64,000 nucleotides of DNA from NCBI RefSeq assembly GCF_040717535.1, contig NZ_JBFEFI010000001.1, forward strand, positions 434,001 to 498,000. Reading direction: 5' to 3'. The notes below the pieces were generated by a model. The model was not told the DNA's origin. It searched no databases and worked only from the letters and a program-made list of their open reading frames with translations. Shown here in pieces: positions 53,983 through 63,643 of this stretch (positions within the stretch are counted from its first letter, which is position 1; every line of letters starts with the position of its first letter). Position numbers and translations under genes: made by a program. The stretch is from Thalassoglobus sp. JC818. Lineage in GTDB: Bacteria; Planctomycetota; Planctomycetia; Planctomycetales; Planctomycetaceae.

Positions 53983-55071
53983 CTATCGTTCTTCGAGACG
54001 ATAGGGGACGAAAGGTGCCACGAGAACGACTGGCTTCCCGGACTCGTCCTGTCGAATGCTGTGAGTGAGCTTGGCCTGCCTTACAACGGATGCCAGAACG
54101 ACAGCCCAGGCTGTCTGCTTTTGAGGGTAAGAGACCAGTGAAGCTGCGGGGTCGATGCTCTTCTCTTCACATGCTGGCAGATCGATCACGATCGGCACTT
54201 TGGTCTGTGAGGCGATTGCGGCCAGCACTTCGGAAAGCGGTCGGCTTTCGAAACCGGTCCGTACAAATTCAAACAAAGCGGGTGCGATCTGATTGCGAGG
54301 AGTGATGTCATCCACTTTCCATCCGATCGGCCAGCCATTGCTCAGCTCTTTTTTAGGACGAACTGATAGCTGCAGCGTTCCATCGGGAGTTCGCAACGGC
54401 ATGAATCCCAAATCGAAGTCATTCAGCAAGCCTGCGAGAGCTGTCCCGAGTGTGAGACCTGCGAACTCCTGCTTCACAATCTGATCTTGGACGGAATCAA
54501 ACTGCTTCTGTGCCTTCGGATCAACTACCAGCGGAACGTCTTTGGCGAATGGAAAACTCGCGATGGCGTCTTGAAATGGCTTATCGAGAGTTGCCGACTC
54601 GACCGGCTGGGACAGTTGCTTCAAGACTTGTTCGAACTGCGTTTGATTTAATCCCCAAAGCTTCTTTCCCTCTGGTGCACCTTGTGCTCCATAGACGATC
54701 AGTTCATCGAGCCAGGCTTTGAGTTTGTCGGACTCGCCAACTTTGAAGACAACGTCAGGGAAATAGAGTTGACCATCTCGATCCATCGCACCGATGAGAC
54801 GAACGACTCTCAGCGAGCCTCGATCAGTTTCTTTGATCGATGGCTCTTCGTTTCCAACCGGCCGTGAGATCCGAACACTATGGCCAAGCTTTTCGAAAAC
54901 TCTTCCCCATTCCTGGGCTCTGACGATGTCGGTGGAGTTACGCGGGAGAAGAATGTCGATGGAGAGTATCGTCTGATCTCTCGGAGTCTGCGCGTGAACA
55001 TGGGGCAATTGCATTCCCCAGAAGAAGCTCAAGAAGATCCCGAAAGCGAGGAGTTGTTTCACTGAAGTCAT
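53983..55071 (-). CDS. Secreted hypothetical protein
   Basis: 362 residues from ATG 55071 (GGACGG upstream); signal peptide 'KQLLAFGIFLSFFWGMQLPHVHA'. The mature part has a domain with 'LSIDILLPRNSTDIVRAQEWGRVFEKLGHSVRI', and two later segments that look like the short domain in secretins ('EFAGLTLGTALAGLLNDFDLGFM' and 'ESRPLSEVLAAIASQTKVPIVID'). No catalytic motif. Similar stand-alone proteins are common in planctomycete periplasm. It overlaps no neighbour and is transcribed with the YkgJ gene's strand but 107 bp away. Confidence 0.55.
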   Translation of the reverse strand: MTSVKQLLAFGIFLSFFWGMQLPHVHAQTPRDQTILSIDILLPRNSTDIVRAQEWGRVFEKLGHSVRISRPVGNEEPSIKETDRGSLRVVRLIGAMDRDGQLYFPDVVFKVGESDKLKAWLDELIVYGAQGAPEGKKLWGLNQTQFEQVLKQLSQPVESATLDKPFQDAIASFPFAKDVPLVVDPKAQKQFDSVQDQIVKQEFAGLTLGTALAGLLNDFDLGFMPLRTPDGTLQLSVRPKKELSNGWPIGWKVDDITPRNQIAPALFEFVRTGFESRPLSEVLAAIASQTKVPIVIDLPACEEKSIDPAASLVSYPQKQTAWAVVLASVVRQAKLTHSIRQDESGKPVVLVAPFVPYRLEER

Positions 55072-55178
55072 GGGTCCGTCCACTGGCAAGTGTTTCTCAA
55101 ATCATAGGACTGTGCTGCTCACCATCACAAGAGCGATCCATATCTCTTCAAGTCCTCAGCTCTTCGCTGGCGTGTCTT

Positions 55179-55595
55179 TTAGAGATGCGTTCTATCCAAC
55201 TGCTTCTCAATCGACTCAAGACTCACGAATTCTCCCTGACCGGCTCCCGGGCAGACCCTTTTGGTTTCTTCCCATTTTTCAGGCGTATCGATATTCACTC
55301 GCCAGAAGGGCCATGTCTGACACTGAGCTGGTCGAACAGGATAAATTTGGCAGCCGCGTTTCTCTCCATCAAAGAAGATACAGTCTCCATTGGCGTACTC
55401 GCGAAGCGACACAATTCCTCGAGCGGGACGTGTGTAGAGAAGACGGATTTCACCGACAGGCTTGTCGAGATATTCGGCAATTGCCTCAACTTCTTTGTCA
55501 GTCACCCAGACATATCCCGGTGTCCCCGTGCAGCAGTTTCCACACTGCGAACACGAAAACTGAAGGCCGTCCTGATACCAAACTTCATCACTCAT
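55179..55595 (-). CDS. YkgJ-family zinc/iron-chelating cysteine-cluster protein
   Basis: 138 residues from ATG 55595 (GGGTG upstream; GTG 55607 is an alternative). Eight-Cys pattern of the family: 'FSCSQCGNCCTGTPGY' (CxxCxxCC), 'CIFFDGEKRGCQIYPVRPAQCQTWPFW'. Such small cytoplasmic proteins bind Fe or Zn with their Cys cluster; some carry Fe-S clusters or act in flagellar glycan modification. The substrate here cannot be predicted. Confidence 0.88.
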   Translation of the reverse strand: MSDEVWYQDGLQFSCSQCGNCCTGTPGYVWVTDKEVEAIAEYLDKPVGEIRLLYTRPARGIVSLREYANGDCIFFDGEKRGCQIYPVRPAQCQTWPFWRVNIDTPEKWEETKRVCPGAGQGEFVSLESIEKQLDRTHL

Positions 55596-55698
55596 CGATC
55601 TACGCACCCACGACTTGTTTGATTGTCCTGTTCATTAATAAATGCCTCGTGTGAAGCGGGCTCAAATTCGAAATTCTCTTCTTGCATTCGATCACAAA

Positions 55699-56628
55699 TC
55701 AGGATGCAACTCGGTCAACGATTCCCAGATCTTCCAGATGACGGCGGATGGTCTGCTGCTTTTCTGCAGGCATCTGATAGAGCGGTTCACACATCCGGTC
55801 GCTGCAGATTCCTCGAATGCCAAGCGCCGTTTTGATTCCGGTCAAGTATGAAGTCGGAGGTGCCCCCACTTCGTAAAGCTTGCGTGAAAGTCGCATCACC
55901 TGTTGCTGCAGCCGAAGCACTTCACGAAGGTCACCAGTCACCGCAGCTTCATAGAGACTGACATACAACTCAGGAACCAGATTCGCACCGCCGGAGATAC
56001 CGCCGTCTCCGCCCATGAGCACAGATTGTCCCATAAGTTCTTCTGGGCCCATCAGTGCGACGAAGTCTTCGCGTTCCTGCTTCAACTCGACGAGTTTGTT
56101 GAAGTATTGCATGTTCCCGGAGCTGTCTTTGACGCCGAGAAAATTCGGTAGCTGCAGCAAATCGCGTAAGGTGTCGATCTCGTAGCTGACCTTTGTGTGA
56201 CTGGGCATGTTGTACAGCAAGAATGGAATCGAAACTTCGCTTGCGAATTCGGTCACATAGCGTTTCAAATCGTCTTGGTGCATTGGGAAGTAATAAGGAG
56301 TCGCCAACACAACCGCGTTCGCTCCGCATTCCGCAGCGTAGTTGGAAAACTCAATCGATTCCGACAGCGACGTGTCTGTCACTCCCACCAGCATTGGGAC
56401 TCTGGAGCCAATCTGATCGGCCGCGACTTTCAAAAACTCTCGCTGAGTCGCATGACTCAAACTCGGAGCTTCCCCGCTTGTCCCGAGGACGAACAACCCG
56501 TGAACGTTCCCGGCAATGACATGATCGATCAAACGATGTGTTCCAGCGATGTCAATTTCATCACGTGACAGCAACGGAGTGATCAGCGGGGGAAGAATTC
56601 CTCGAAATGAAATCGACTCTGTCGACAT
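55699..56628 (-). CDS. DapA/N-acetylneuraminate lyase-family class I aldolase
   Basis: 309 residues, ATG 56628. TIM-barrel family with 'GLFVLGTSGEAPSL' (substrate-carboxylate loop GTSGE), 'NAVVLATPYYF', 'IPFLLYNMPSHTKVS' with the catalytic Tyr, and 'FLGVKDSSGNMQYF' with the Schiff-base Lys. Dihydrodipicolinate synthase and N-acetylneuraminate lyase both fit; the length and 'GDGGISGGANLVPELYV' near the C-terminus are also compatible with KDG aldolase. The neighbourhood offers no lysine-biosynthesis genes, so sugar-acid aldolase is equally probable. Confidence 0.85.
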   Translation of the reverse strand: MSTESISFRGILPPLITPLLSRDEIDIAGTHRLIDHVIAGNVHGLFVLGTSGEAPSLSHATQREFLKVAADQIGSRVPMLVGVTDTSLSESIEFSNYAAECGANAVVLATPYYFPMHQDDLKRYVTEFASEVSIPFLLYNMPSHTKVSYEIDTLRDLLQLPNFLGVKDSSGNMQYFNKLVELKQEREDFVALMGPEELMGQSVLMGGDGGISGGANLVPELYVSLYEAAVTGDLREVLRLQQQVMRLSRKLYEVGAPPTSYLTGIKTALGIRGICSDRMCEPLYQMPAEKQQTIRRHLEDLGIVDRVAS

Positions 56629-57158
56629 AGCTTATGGCTCAGGCTGAAGGATTGCGTATTTCTCGAACTGTGTCAGCGATTCTCTCACTCCAACACAGTG
56701 AATGATCGGATTGATTGGTCCAAGCGAATTACCGGACAGTGTGATTCCCTGAAGGCGTCATCTCAAGTCTTTCCAATCGAAAGGGACAAGGGAATCGAGA
56801 TTCGATTGAGGAGTGAAGTTGAGACAACTTTTCTAAGCCAACAATGTAATCGCTGAGCCCTCGATTGGAAGGATCTGGTGCGGATTCCATAACTTTGTTG
56901 CTACGAGAGTGGACAGCTTTTCGTGAAGCAATTCCCGGGAAAACACTGACAGTGGTGCAGTTCCCCATGCTGTGCGACGAGATCGAGCAACATCATCCAG
57001 ACGCGGGTGTTGACGCGTGAAGTTCATACAATCCCAAATGAAAAATCGGTCCATCACCTCGACGATCATTGATGTGACAACCTACAATTGCAAAGTGTGA
57101 CGTCCCATTGACGGGCTGTACTCCGATCACAAGACGATACTAACGGTTGTTTTTCAGA
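56629..57158. other. Divergent intergenic region, no gene seen
   Basis: 530 bp between the aldolase (minus) and DUF1501 gene (plus). Short frames exist on the minus strand but lack family or composition support. No RNA or repeat recognised. Confidence 0.4.
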
Positions 57159-58577
57159 ATGTTTCATCAAATCCTCAATCGACGGACATTTCTTTCCAGT
57201 TCGGGAGTCGGCCTAGGGAGCGCTGCGCTTTCGAATCTGATTTTCTCCGATCAGCTCCAGGCAGGAGCGACCGAAACTGGCGGACAAGCTGGTCTCCCGC
57301 ATTTGCCGCAGAAGATCAAACGCGTCATTTTCCTGTGTATGGCGGGGGGACCTTCTCACCTCGAAACATTCGACTACAAGCCCGAACTTGAACGACTGCA
57401 CGGAAAACCGATGCCAGAGTCGTTCACAGCTGGGCAGCCCATCGCGCAACTTCAGGGTCAAGAGTTGAAATGCCAGAAACCGCTCACGAAATTCGGGCAA
57501 TACGGGGAGAGCGGGCAACTTGTCAGTGATTTTCTTCCGTGGCATCAGAAAATGGCTGACGACTTCTGCGTCGTCAAATCGCTTGTGACCGAACAGATCA
57601 ATCACGATCCCGCTCACACGTTCATGAATACCGGAACCGCGATCAGCGGTCGTCCGTCGATGGGATCCTGGATCACCTATGGGCTGGGAAGCGAAACTCA
57701 AGATCTTCCGGGATTCGTTGTCATGACGAGCGTCGGGGGACGCAATCCTCAACCGATCGCTTCGCGTCAATGGTCTTCCGGTTTTCTTCCGAGTCAGTTT
57801 CAGGGCGTCGAATTCAGTTCCACAGGAGATCCTGTCTACTACGTTCGACCTCCTCAAGGAGTCACGCTGTCACAACAACGACAACTCGTTGATGCGGTCA
57901 ACGAGTTGAATCGACATCGCAACCAGTCCATTCAGAATCCTGAAGTCGATGCCAGAATCGCAGCTTACGAAATGGCTTTCCGAATGCAGACATCCGTTCC
58001 GGAGCTGATGGACATGAGTGGTGAGCCGAAACACATTCTCGATATGTACGGAGCCACTCCAGGTGACGGTTCGTATGCGTCGAACTGCCTGCTTGCGCGG
58101 CGTCTGGCAGAGCGTGGGGTCCGATTTATTCAGCTCTATCACCGGGGATGGGACCATCACGGTGGGCTCGAACGATACATGAACATTTGCTGCGACCTCA
58201 CTGACAAACCGACTTACGCACTCATTCAAGATCTCAAACAACGCGGAATGCTCGAAGATACTCTCGTCATCTGGGGCGGAGAATTCGGTCGAACTCCCAT
58301 GTCGCAAGAGAAGGGGGGAACCGGCCGCGATCACCATATCAAAGGTTTTTCAATGTGGATGGCCGGAGGCGGAGTCAAAGGTGGAATGAGCTACGGAGCG
58401 ACCGACGAACTGGGTTACCACGCAGTTGAAAATGTGGCTCACGTGCGAGATCTTCACGCAACCATGCTTCACCTGTTCGGAATCGACCACAATCGATTCA
58501 CCGTGAAGTTTCAGGGACTCGACCTCGGGCTCACCGGCGTTGAAGAGGCTCACGTGATCAAAGACATTCTTTCCTGA
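57159..58577 (+). CDS. DUF1501-family protein
   Basis: 472 residues from ATG 57159. A twin-arginine-type leader ('NRRTFLSSSGVGLGSAAL') starts the protein. Family motifs: 'RVIFLCMAGGPSHLETFDYKPEL', 'GIQLYHRGWDHHG'-like 'LYHRGWDHHGGL', 'DTLVIWGGEFGRTPMSQEK', 'GRDHHIKGFSMWMAGGGVKGG' and 'RDLHATMLHLFGIDH', which are alkaline-phosphatase-superfamily metal-binding segments. The family is hugely expanded in planctomycetes, usually next to DUF1549/DUF1553 cytochrome genes or sulfatases. Here it precedes a sulfatase by 61 bp. Likely periplasmic; activity unknown. Confidence 0.9.
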   Translation: MFHQILNRRTFLSSSGVGLGSAALSNLIFSDQLQAGATETGGQAGLPHLPQKIKRVIFLCMAGGPSHLETFDYKPELERLHGKPMPESFTAGQPIAQLQGQELKCQKPLTKFGQYGESGQLVSDFLPWHQKMADDFCVVKSLVTEQINHDPAHTFMNTGTAISGRPSMGSWITYGLGSETQDLPGFVVMTSVGGRNPQPIASRQWSSGFLPSQFQGVEFSSTGDPVYYVRPPQGVTLSQQRQLVDAVNELNRHRNQSIQNPEVDARIAAYEMAFRMQTSVPELMDMSGEPKHILDMYGATPGDGSYASNCLLARRLAERGVRFIQLYHRGWDHHGGLERYMNICCDLTDKPTYALIQDLKQRGMLEDTLVIWGGEFGRTPMSQEKGGTGRDHHIKGFSMWMAGGGVKGGMSYGATDELGYHAVENVAHVRDLHATMLHLFGIDHNRFTVKFQGLDLGLTGVEEAHVIKDILS

Positions 58578-58638
58578 TCACTTCCTATTTAAGCCGAACG
58601 CGATACTCCGACCATCGGCCCGATTGGGTCGAGGGTTG

Positions 58639-60165
58639 ATGAAACCAAAGCAATTTTTCTCTATTGGAATCCGTATGTCCCAACTGTTTGGCCGAGCTTT
58701 ACTTCTGTGCTGCCTGACCTTTCTTACATTCTCTTTCCCGACTAATGGGGCGGAAACTTCCACTCCCAACATTGTCTTCATTTTCATTGATGACATGGGA
58801 TACGGAGATTTGAGTTGCTTCCGCGACCTGGGAGCAGATGGCTGGGATTCGTCGACGATCGATTATTATCCGGAAACGACACATATCGACCAACTGGCTG
58901 CAGAGGGCGTACGACTCACGAATTTCTACGTCGCCTCTCCGATTTGTTCTCCCTCACGAGTCGCATGCACAACGGGCCAGTTTCCGTCTCGTCATCTCAT
59001 CAACTCCTATCTCAACAACCGAAAACGCAATCGTGCTCGTGGCATGGCGGACTATTTACGGTCGGACATTCCGACCATCGCGAAAGCGTTTCAATCGAAC
59101 GGCTATGCCACCGCACACTTCGGAAAGTGGCACCAGGGTGGGGGACGAGACGTCGACGACGCTCCGCTTCCAACGGAATATGGATTCGATGAGTCACTTG
59201 TCTCCTTCGAAGGACTCGGAGACCGGATTCTTCCTCCGGGCGGGCTGTCAGATCAAAGTGAAAAGTTAAACCGTGGAACGGTTACTCGTGTCGAGAAACA
59301 TGAGCAGACCCCGATCTACATCGACCGCAGCATCGAGTTTATCAAACGCAACAAAGAAAACCCGTTCTACCTGCACCTGTGGTTGAACGATGTTCACGAC
59401 GCCCACAATCCCGCTCCGGGAACCGCAGAAGAATTCGCATCCGTGACGAGCAATCCGAATGAACAGAACTTCTTCGCTGTTCTCGTTGAGATGGACGAAC
59501 AGATTGGAAGACTGATCAATGCGATCGATTCAGAAGGCTTGGACGACAACACTTTGGTCCTTCTGACAAGTGATAACGGACCGACAGCCTGGGCTCGATA
59601 TTACAAAACCGAACATCTCCCAGCTGGCAGCACCGCCGGTTTTCGTGGTCGCAAGTGGTCGCTTTACGAGGGAGGAATTCGAATGCCGATGATTGCACGT
59701 TGGCCCGGAAAAATTGCTCCGAACTCCATCAACAAACAACTCATTTTCTCAACGGTCGATTTCTTCCCGACACTGACCTCACTCGTAGGAATCGAACTCA
59801 GTTCAGTCCTCGCGGCCAACGGTGTCGACTCGAGTGCCGATGAATACTTCGATGGAGAAGATCTCGGACAGCAGCTACTGACCGGAAAAGGTCAGCGTAC
59901 TCGGCCACTGTTTTGGGAGTACGGCCGCGATCCGAGCTACCTTCGACCTGGACTGGTCGAAGATCAAAGTCCAAACCTGGCGGTCAGAGATGGTCGTTGG
60001 AAGTTGCTGATCAACGCGGACGGCAGCGACGTTCAGCTCTATGACTTGAAAGCATCTGACACTGAAGTTGACGATGTTTCAGAGGATCATCCGAGGATCA
60101 CTCAACGACTGCGTCGACAGCTTTTGAAATGGCGAGAAGATCTGCCGTCACTGCCGGAAGAGTGA
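58639..60165 (+). CDS. Type I sulfatase
   Basis: 508 residues from ATG 58639 (GAGGG upstream); signal peptide 'ALLLCCLTFLTFSFPTNGAE'. Sulfatase motifs: 'NIVFIFIDDMGYGDLSC' with metal-binding Asp pair, 'PICSPSRVACTTGQFPSRH' with the C-x-P-S-R sequence whose Cys is converted to formylglycine, 'GYATAHFGKWHQGG' (K-W-H), and 'NTLVLLTSDNGPTAW'. Most likely exported and acting on sulfated polysaccharide; substrate not predictable. Downstream of and probably co-transcribed with the DUF1501 gene. Confidence 0.93.
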   Translation: MKPKQFFSIGIRMSQLFGRALLLCCLTFLTFSFPTNGAETSTPNIVFIFIDDMGYGDLSCFRDLGADGWDSSTIDYYPETTHIDQLAAEGVRLTNFYVASPICSPSRVACTTGQFPSRHLINSYLNNRKRNRARGMADYLRSDIPTIAKAFQSNGYATAHFGKWHQGGGRDVDDAPLPTEYGFDESLVSFEGLGDRILPPGGLSDQSEKLNRGTVTRVEKHEQTPIYIDRSIEFIKRNKENPFYLHLWLNDVHDAHNPAPGTAEEFASVTSNPNEQNFFAVLVEMDEQIGRLINAIDSEGLDDNTLVLLTSDNGPTAWARYYKTEHLPAGSTAGFRGRKWSLYEGGIRMPMIARWPGKIAPNSINKQLIFSTVDFFPTLTSLVGIELSSVLAANGVDSSADEYFDGEDLGQQLLTGKGQRTRPLFWEYGRDPSYLRPGLVEDQSPNLAVRDGRWKLLINADGSDVQLYDLKASDTEVDDVSEDHPRITQRLRRQLLKWREDLPSLPEE

Positions 60166-60195
60166 TTCGCCGATGAAGAGCGCGAGAGAGACTTG

Positions 60196-60555
60196 TCAAT
60201 CGGTCTTGTTGTGCGATTTCATTAACTCGGCATAGTCTTCGCGGACAGGACTGAACACATCCAGCACGACGACAGGGCCATGATTGGCGACCGCCATGTG
60301 TTCGACTCCGCCGGGTATGAGAAACATCGCCCCCGGCTCAACAGTCTGTGTTTCACCATCGATCGTCAGGTCGAGTTTGCCCTGCAAGAGAATCCCCGCT
60401 TGTTCGTGCGGATGTGAGTGAGACGGAATGACAGCTCCTGCATCCATTTCCAGATAAGACAACATCAGGTTGTTGCCGTGAGGCGTTCTGAGCCTGCAAC
60501 CGGGAAAGACCTCCACTGCAGGAATTTGATTCAGATCCAGAAAGCCTGCGTGCAT
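60196..60555 (-). CDS. Cupin-domain protein
   Basis: 119 residues, ATG 60555. Single conserved beta-barrel: 'MDAGAVIPSHSHPHEQAGILLQGKLDLTIDG' (cupin motif 1 with HxHxHE) and 'PGAMFLIPGGVEHMAVA' (motif 2 with PxxxxH). Cytoplasmic, no signal peptide. The metal ligands are conserved so it probably binds Fe, Mn or Ni; the reaction cannot be inferred. Convergent with the sulfatase gene. Confidence 0.88.
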   Translation of the reverse strand: MHAGFLDLNQIPAVEVFPGCRLRTPHGNNLMLSYLEMDAGAVIPSHSHPHEQAGILLQGKLDLTIDGETQTVEPGAMFLIPGGVEHMAVANHGPVVVLDVFSPVREDYAELMKSHNKTD

Positions 60556-60874
60556 GACAACTCCTTGGCGTGCTGAAAACTTGTCAGTCGAAACGTGCTC
60601 TCCACTCTAAATCCTGTTGCCTCAGGCAGCAACTTGCTGCAGTCCGCTCAAGTCGTCGCACTTCCTGCAATTAGCAGAGAACTGGCGGAATGAGTCGAGA
60701 CTCAACGCGAATTCTGTTATAATCTCGTTAGACATCGCATTCGAGAATCGACCTTTAAGCGATTCTTTAGCTGTGAAATGTTGAGTGAGTCGATGGAGGA
60801 AAACGACTCGGCGGATTCGATCCGCACCGTAAGACGCATTCTGGAAAGTTCATACTTCTGGGGAGGCCAGTCCA
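60556..60874. other. Divergent intergenic region, no gene seen
   Basis: 319 bp between cupin (minus) and ankyrin-repeat gene (plus) with no supported gene. Promoters for both are expected; none recognised by eye. Confidence 0.35.
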
Positions 60875-61327
60875 ATGCCGGAAGGGTTCAATGCACTTGC
60901 CGCTGTCTTTTCTGCCGTACATCTCGGCGATCTGGACGAAGTCCAACAAGCCGTCGAAGACGATCCGAGTTGCGTGCATGCACTCGACGACCACGGGGCC
61001 TCGCCTCTTCACTACGCCACACTTCGGGGGCATCGAGAAATCGCTGAATTTCTGATCGAAGCCGGGGCCGATGTCAATCTTCGGGATGGTGAGTTCAGTG
61101 CGACTCCTGCCGGTTGGGCGATCGAATTCCTTCGACGTCGAGGCGGGCTTCTGGCGATGGAGATTGACGATCTCGTGGAAGCGATTGATCAAGAAGATTT
61201 GAAATTCATCGAACGTTCACTGATTCGCTTTCCAGCTTTAAGAGATGCTGTCTCGATATCTGGTGAACCTCTCCGTACACTTGCGATGTCATGCAGGTCA
61301 GAGAGAATTCACCGTCTGTTCGAATAG
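60875..61327 (+). CDS. Small ankyrin-repeat protein
   Basis: 150 residues from ATG 60875 (GGGGAGG upstream). Two ankyrin-type repeats: 'LAAVFSAVHLGDLDEVQQAVEDDPSCV' and 'HGASPLHYATLRGHREIAEFLIEAGADVNLRDG', followed by a helical C-terminus ('GWAIEFLRRRGGLLAMEIDD'). No signal peptide. Ankyrin repeats bind proteins; the partner is unknown. Stand-alone genes like this are frequent in planctomycetes. Confidence 0.82.
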   Translation: MPEGFNALAAVFSAVHLGDLDEVQQAVEDDPSCVHALDDHGASPLHYATLRGHREIAEFLIEAGADVNLRDGEFSATPAGWAIEFLRRRGGLLAMEIDDLVEAIDQEDLKFIERSLIRFPALRDAVSISGEPLRTLAMSCRSERIHRLFE

Positions 61328-61510
61328 ATAGCTGCAAGTCGCGGACGTATTCTATCCGCATTTCGAATCTACTCGTCGATGATGGTCAAGGTTCGTACTT
61401 TAGAACGACGAGTAGCAATCACCGAACGATGAGTCCGCAGTTGTTCGCAGACATCCCGTCTAGAGTCTCATCTGAAACACACAAAGATCCATCACAGTAG
61501 AAAGCTAAGT

Positions 61511-62038
61511 ATGTCACGCTCCATCGGCACCACAATCTCCGACAGTCTGCAGATGTCTATGAGCTATGCTGAGCGCCTCTTGAAGGACGTCCCGGCAGAT
61601 CGATTTGCGAGGTTTGCCAGTGTCGGCGGTGTCGCAGTGGAATCGAATCACCCGGCATTCATTCTCGGACACCTGAGTCTGTATCCAACTCTGATCGTTC
61701 AGCAACTCGGCGGAGATGCGTCCAAACTCACACCCTCTGAAAAGAGCCAGCAAGTCTTTTCCAAAACAGCAACCTGTCAGGATGATCCGGACGGAACGAT
61801 TTACCCAGCGATGGAGGAAGTCGTCCAATCATTCTTCCGAGGTTATGAAGCCGCAATGCTCGAACTCAAGAAGACTCCTGACGCTGAGTTTCAACGCCCT
61901 AATCCCGGTGAAGGGCGAATCGTCGAACTGTTCCCAACTCTCTCTTCGATGCATGCATTTTACTGCGGAGGCCACATTATGATGCACCTCGGACAGTTCA
62001 GCGCGTGGCGCCGCATGGAGGGAATGGGCGCCGCCTAG
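61511..62038 (+). CDS. DinB-like four-helix protein
   Basis: 175 residues, ATG 61511. Four-helix DinB pattern with metal-binding His positions 'NHPAFILGHLSLYPTLI' early and 'MHAFYCGGHIMMHLGQFSAWRR' near the C-terminus. Family members bind a metal and often act as thiol transferases. No signal peptide. It converges on the interrupted DUF1501 gene. Reaction unknown. Confidence 0.8.
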   Translation: MSRSIGTTISDSLQMSMSYAERLLKDVPADRFARFASVGGVAVESNHPAFILGHLSLYPTLIVQQLGGDASKLTPSEKSQQVFSKTATCQDDPDGTIYPAMEEVVQSFFRGYEAAMLELKKTPDAEFQRPNPGEGRIVELFPTLSSMHAFYCGGHIMMHLGQFSAWRRMEGMGAA

Positions 62039-62053
62039 GTCGTCTCAATCCAC

Positions 62054-63523
62054 TCAAGCAAACAGGTCCATGACTGGGCGGCCTTTGCCATCTTCGGTGA
62101 CATAGAACGGTCGTCCCTCAATATCGAATCCGGTACGTGGACTGATCCCCATCGCGTGCATGATGGTGGCATGCAAGTCCATCACTGAGACTGGATCTTT
62201 GATTGCGAGAAGAGGACGTTCGTCGGCGGTTTGACCGTACAAGAATCCGCGTTTCAGCCCGCCTCCGAACATCAACACACTCGTTCCGCCGGTGAAGTGG
62301 CGGTGCAGCCCATAGTGTTTCTCTTCAGTCATCGTGTCGACTTTGAACGTCGCCTGATCATTCGCATTGGAACCGGGCTGCCCCTCCATGATGGCATCTC
62401 GACTAAATTCGGAAGCAACAATCACCAACGTCCGGTCCAGCATTCCTGACTTGTCGAGATCCAAAATCAGCTGTTGAATTGGTCGATCAATTTCGCGATG
62501 AAGTCGATCCACCGTCGAGTGTCCGCTGTTGTGCGTATCCCAATGTAAGAACGGAACGTACTCCGTCGTGACTTCGACAAAACGAGTCCCCGCTTCGACA
62601 AGTCGCTTGGCCAACAGGCATCCTTGCCCAAAGCGACCCGTGTTATATCTCTCGTATGTTTCTTTCGGTTCGCGATGAATGTCGAAGGCATATCGCGCGT
62701 CGTCGCTTAAGAGTCGAGAAGCCTTGTCGAGCGATCGCAGCATCGACTCTTGTTGGTAATCGCTGGCGTAGTCGGTCAGCGGACTTCTCTTCACGAGACT
62801 TTGATACAACTTTTCGCGACGACTGAAACGAGCCCCGGTCATTCCCGGAGGTGGTTGAACAGATGCTGCTGCCTGATCGGGGTAGGGGAGGTTCATCGGG
62901 CCATATTCACTTCCGAAGAATCCGGCCGTCGTGAACGCTTTCAGTTCCTCTTTTTCTCCGACTCCCTCTAATCTTTGTCCAACGTTGACGAAGGCAGGCA
63001 TGATCGGATTGACGGGCCCGAGGACCTTCGCCATCCATGAGCCCAAATGTGGACACGCAACCGTTTGCGGCGGGACGTATCCGGTGTGCCAGTGGTATTG
63101 ATGACGGCTATGCAAAATGCTTCCCAGATCAGGCTGCACCGCTGAGCGGACGAGCGTTGCTTTGTCCATAACAGAAGCGACTCATTCAAGTCCTTCACAG
63201 ATCTTGATCGAATCGACGTTCGTATCGATGGACGGAAACGTACTCAGTACATCGGCAACTGCCAGCCCCGGTTCGTACGGTCGATATCGCTTAGGATCGA
63301 AAGTCTCCGGAGCAGCCATTCCGCCTGCCATCCAAAGCAGAATGCAGGCGTCAGCTGTCGGTTCCGGATGCTCAACCGGCTCCTCTTCAGCCATCAGTCG
63401 CCGTGGTGCTCCCGAAGCCATGGCAGCGAGTGATGCAGCAGAAAGTTGCTGCAGGAATCGGCGCCGAGCAACCTTTTCGGCAACCATGGATTTGTATTGA
63501 TTCAGATTCTTGGGAAATTCCAT
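62054..63523 (-). pseudogene. DUF1501-family gene interrupted by in-frame TGA
   Basis: One frame of about 490 codons from ATG 63523 to the stop at 62054, broken by a single TGA at 63182-63184. The N-terminal part ends '...SIKICEGLE' and reading resumes 'VASVMDKATLVRSAVQPD' without frame change, so the fragments are the two halves of one DUF1501 protein (N-terminal twin-Arg leader 'ARRRFLQQLSAASLAAM', and downstream 'HQYHWHTGYVPPQTVACPHLG', 'VEVTTEYVPFLHWDTHNSGH'). In family members the position is often Gly (GGA), and one base change gives TGA. Either a recent nonsense mutation or a sequencing error. Confidence 0.85.
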
Positions 63524-63643
63524 CGGACTCACTTCGTTTTCGATGATGATCACGGAAGATGAGGGGTTAACTCTTCCGGGTGAGAACACTGCGTTTCGAA
63601 TTTAAGTCAGCGTTGCCCTGTTTAATCATATCCATACCAACAC

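Noticed and set aside
63182-63184. TGA recoding (selenocysteine or other read-through)
   Set aside because: No Cys or Sec is expected at that site in the family, Gly is usual, and no recoding hairpin is apparent; a nonsense mutation is simpler.
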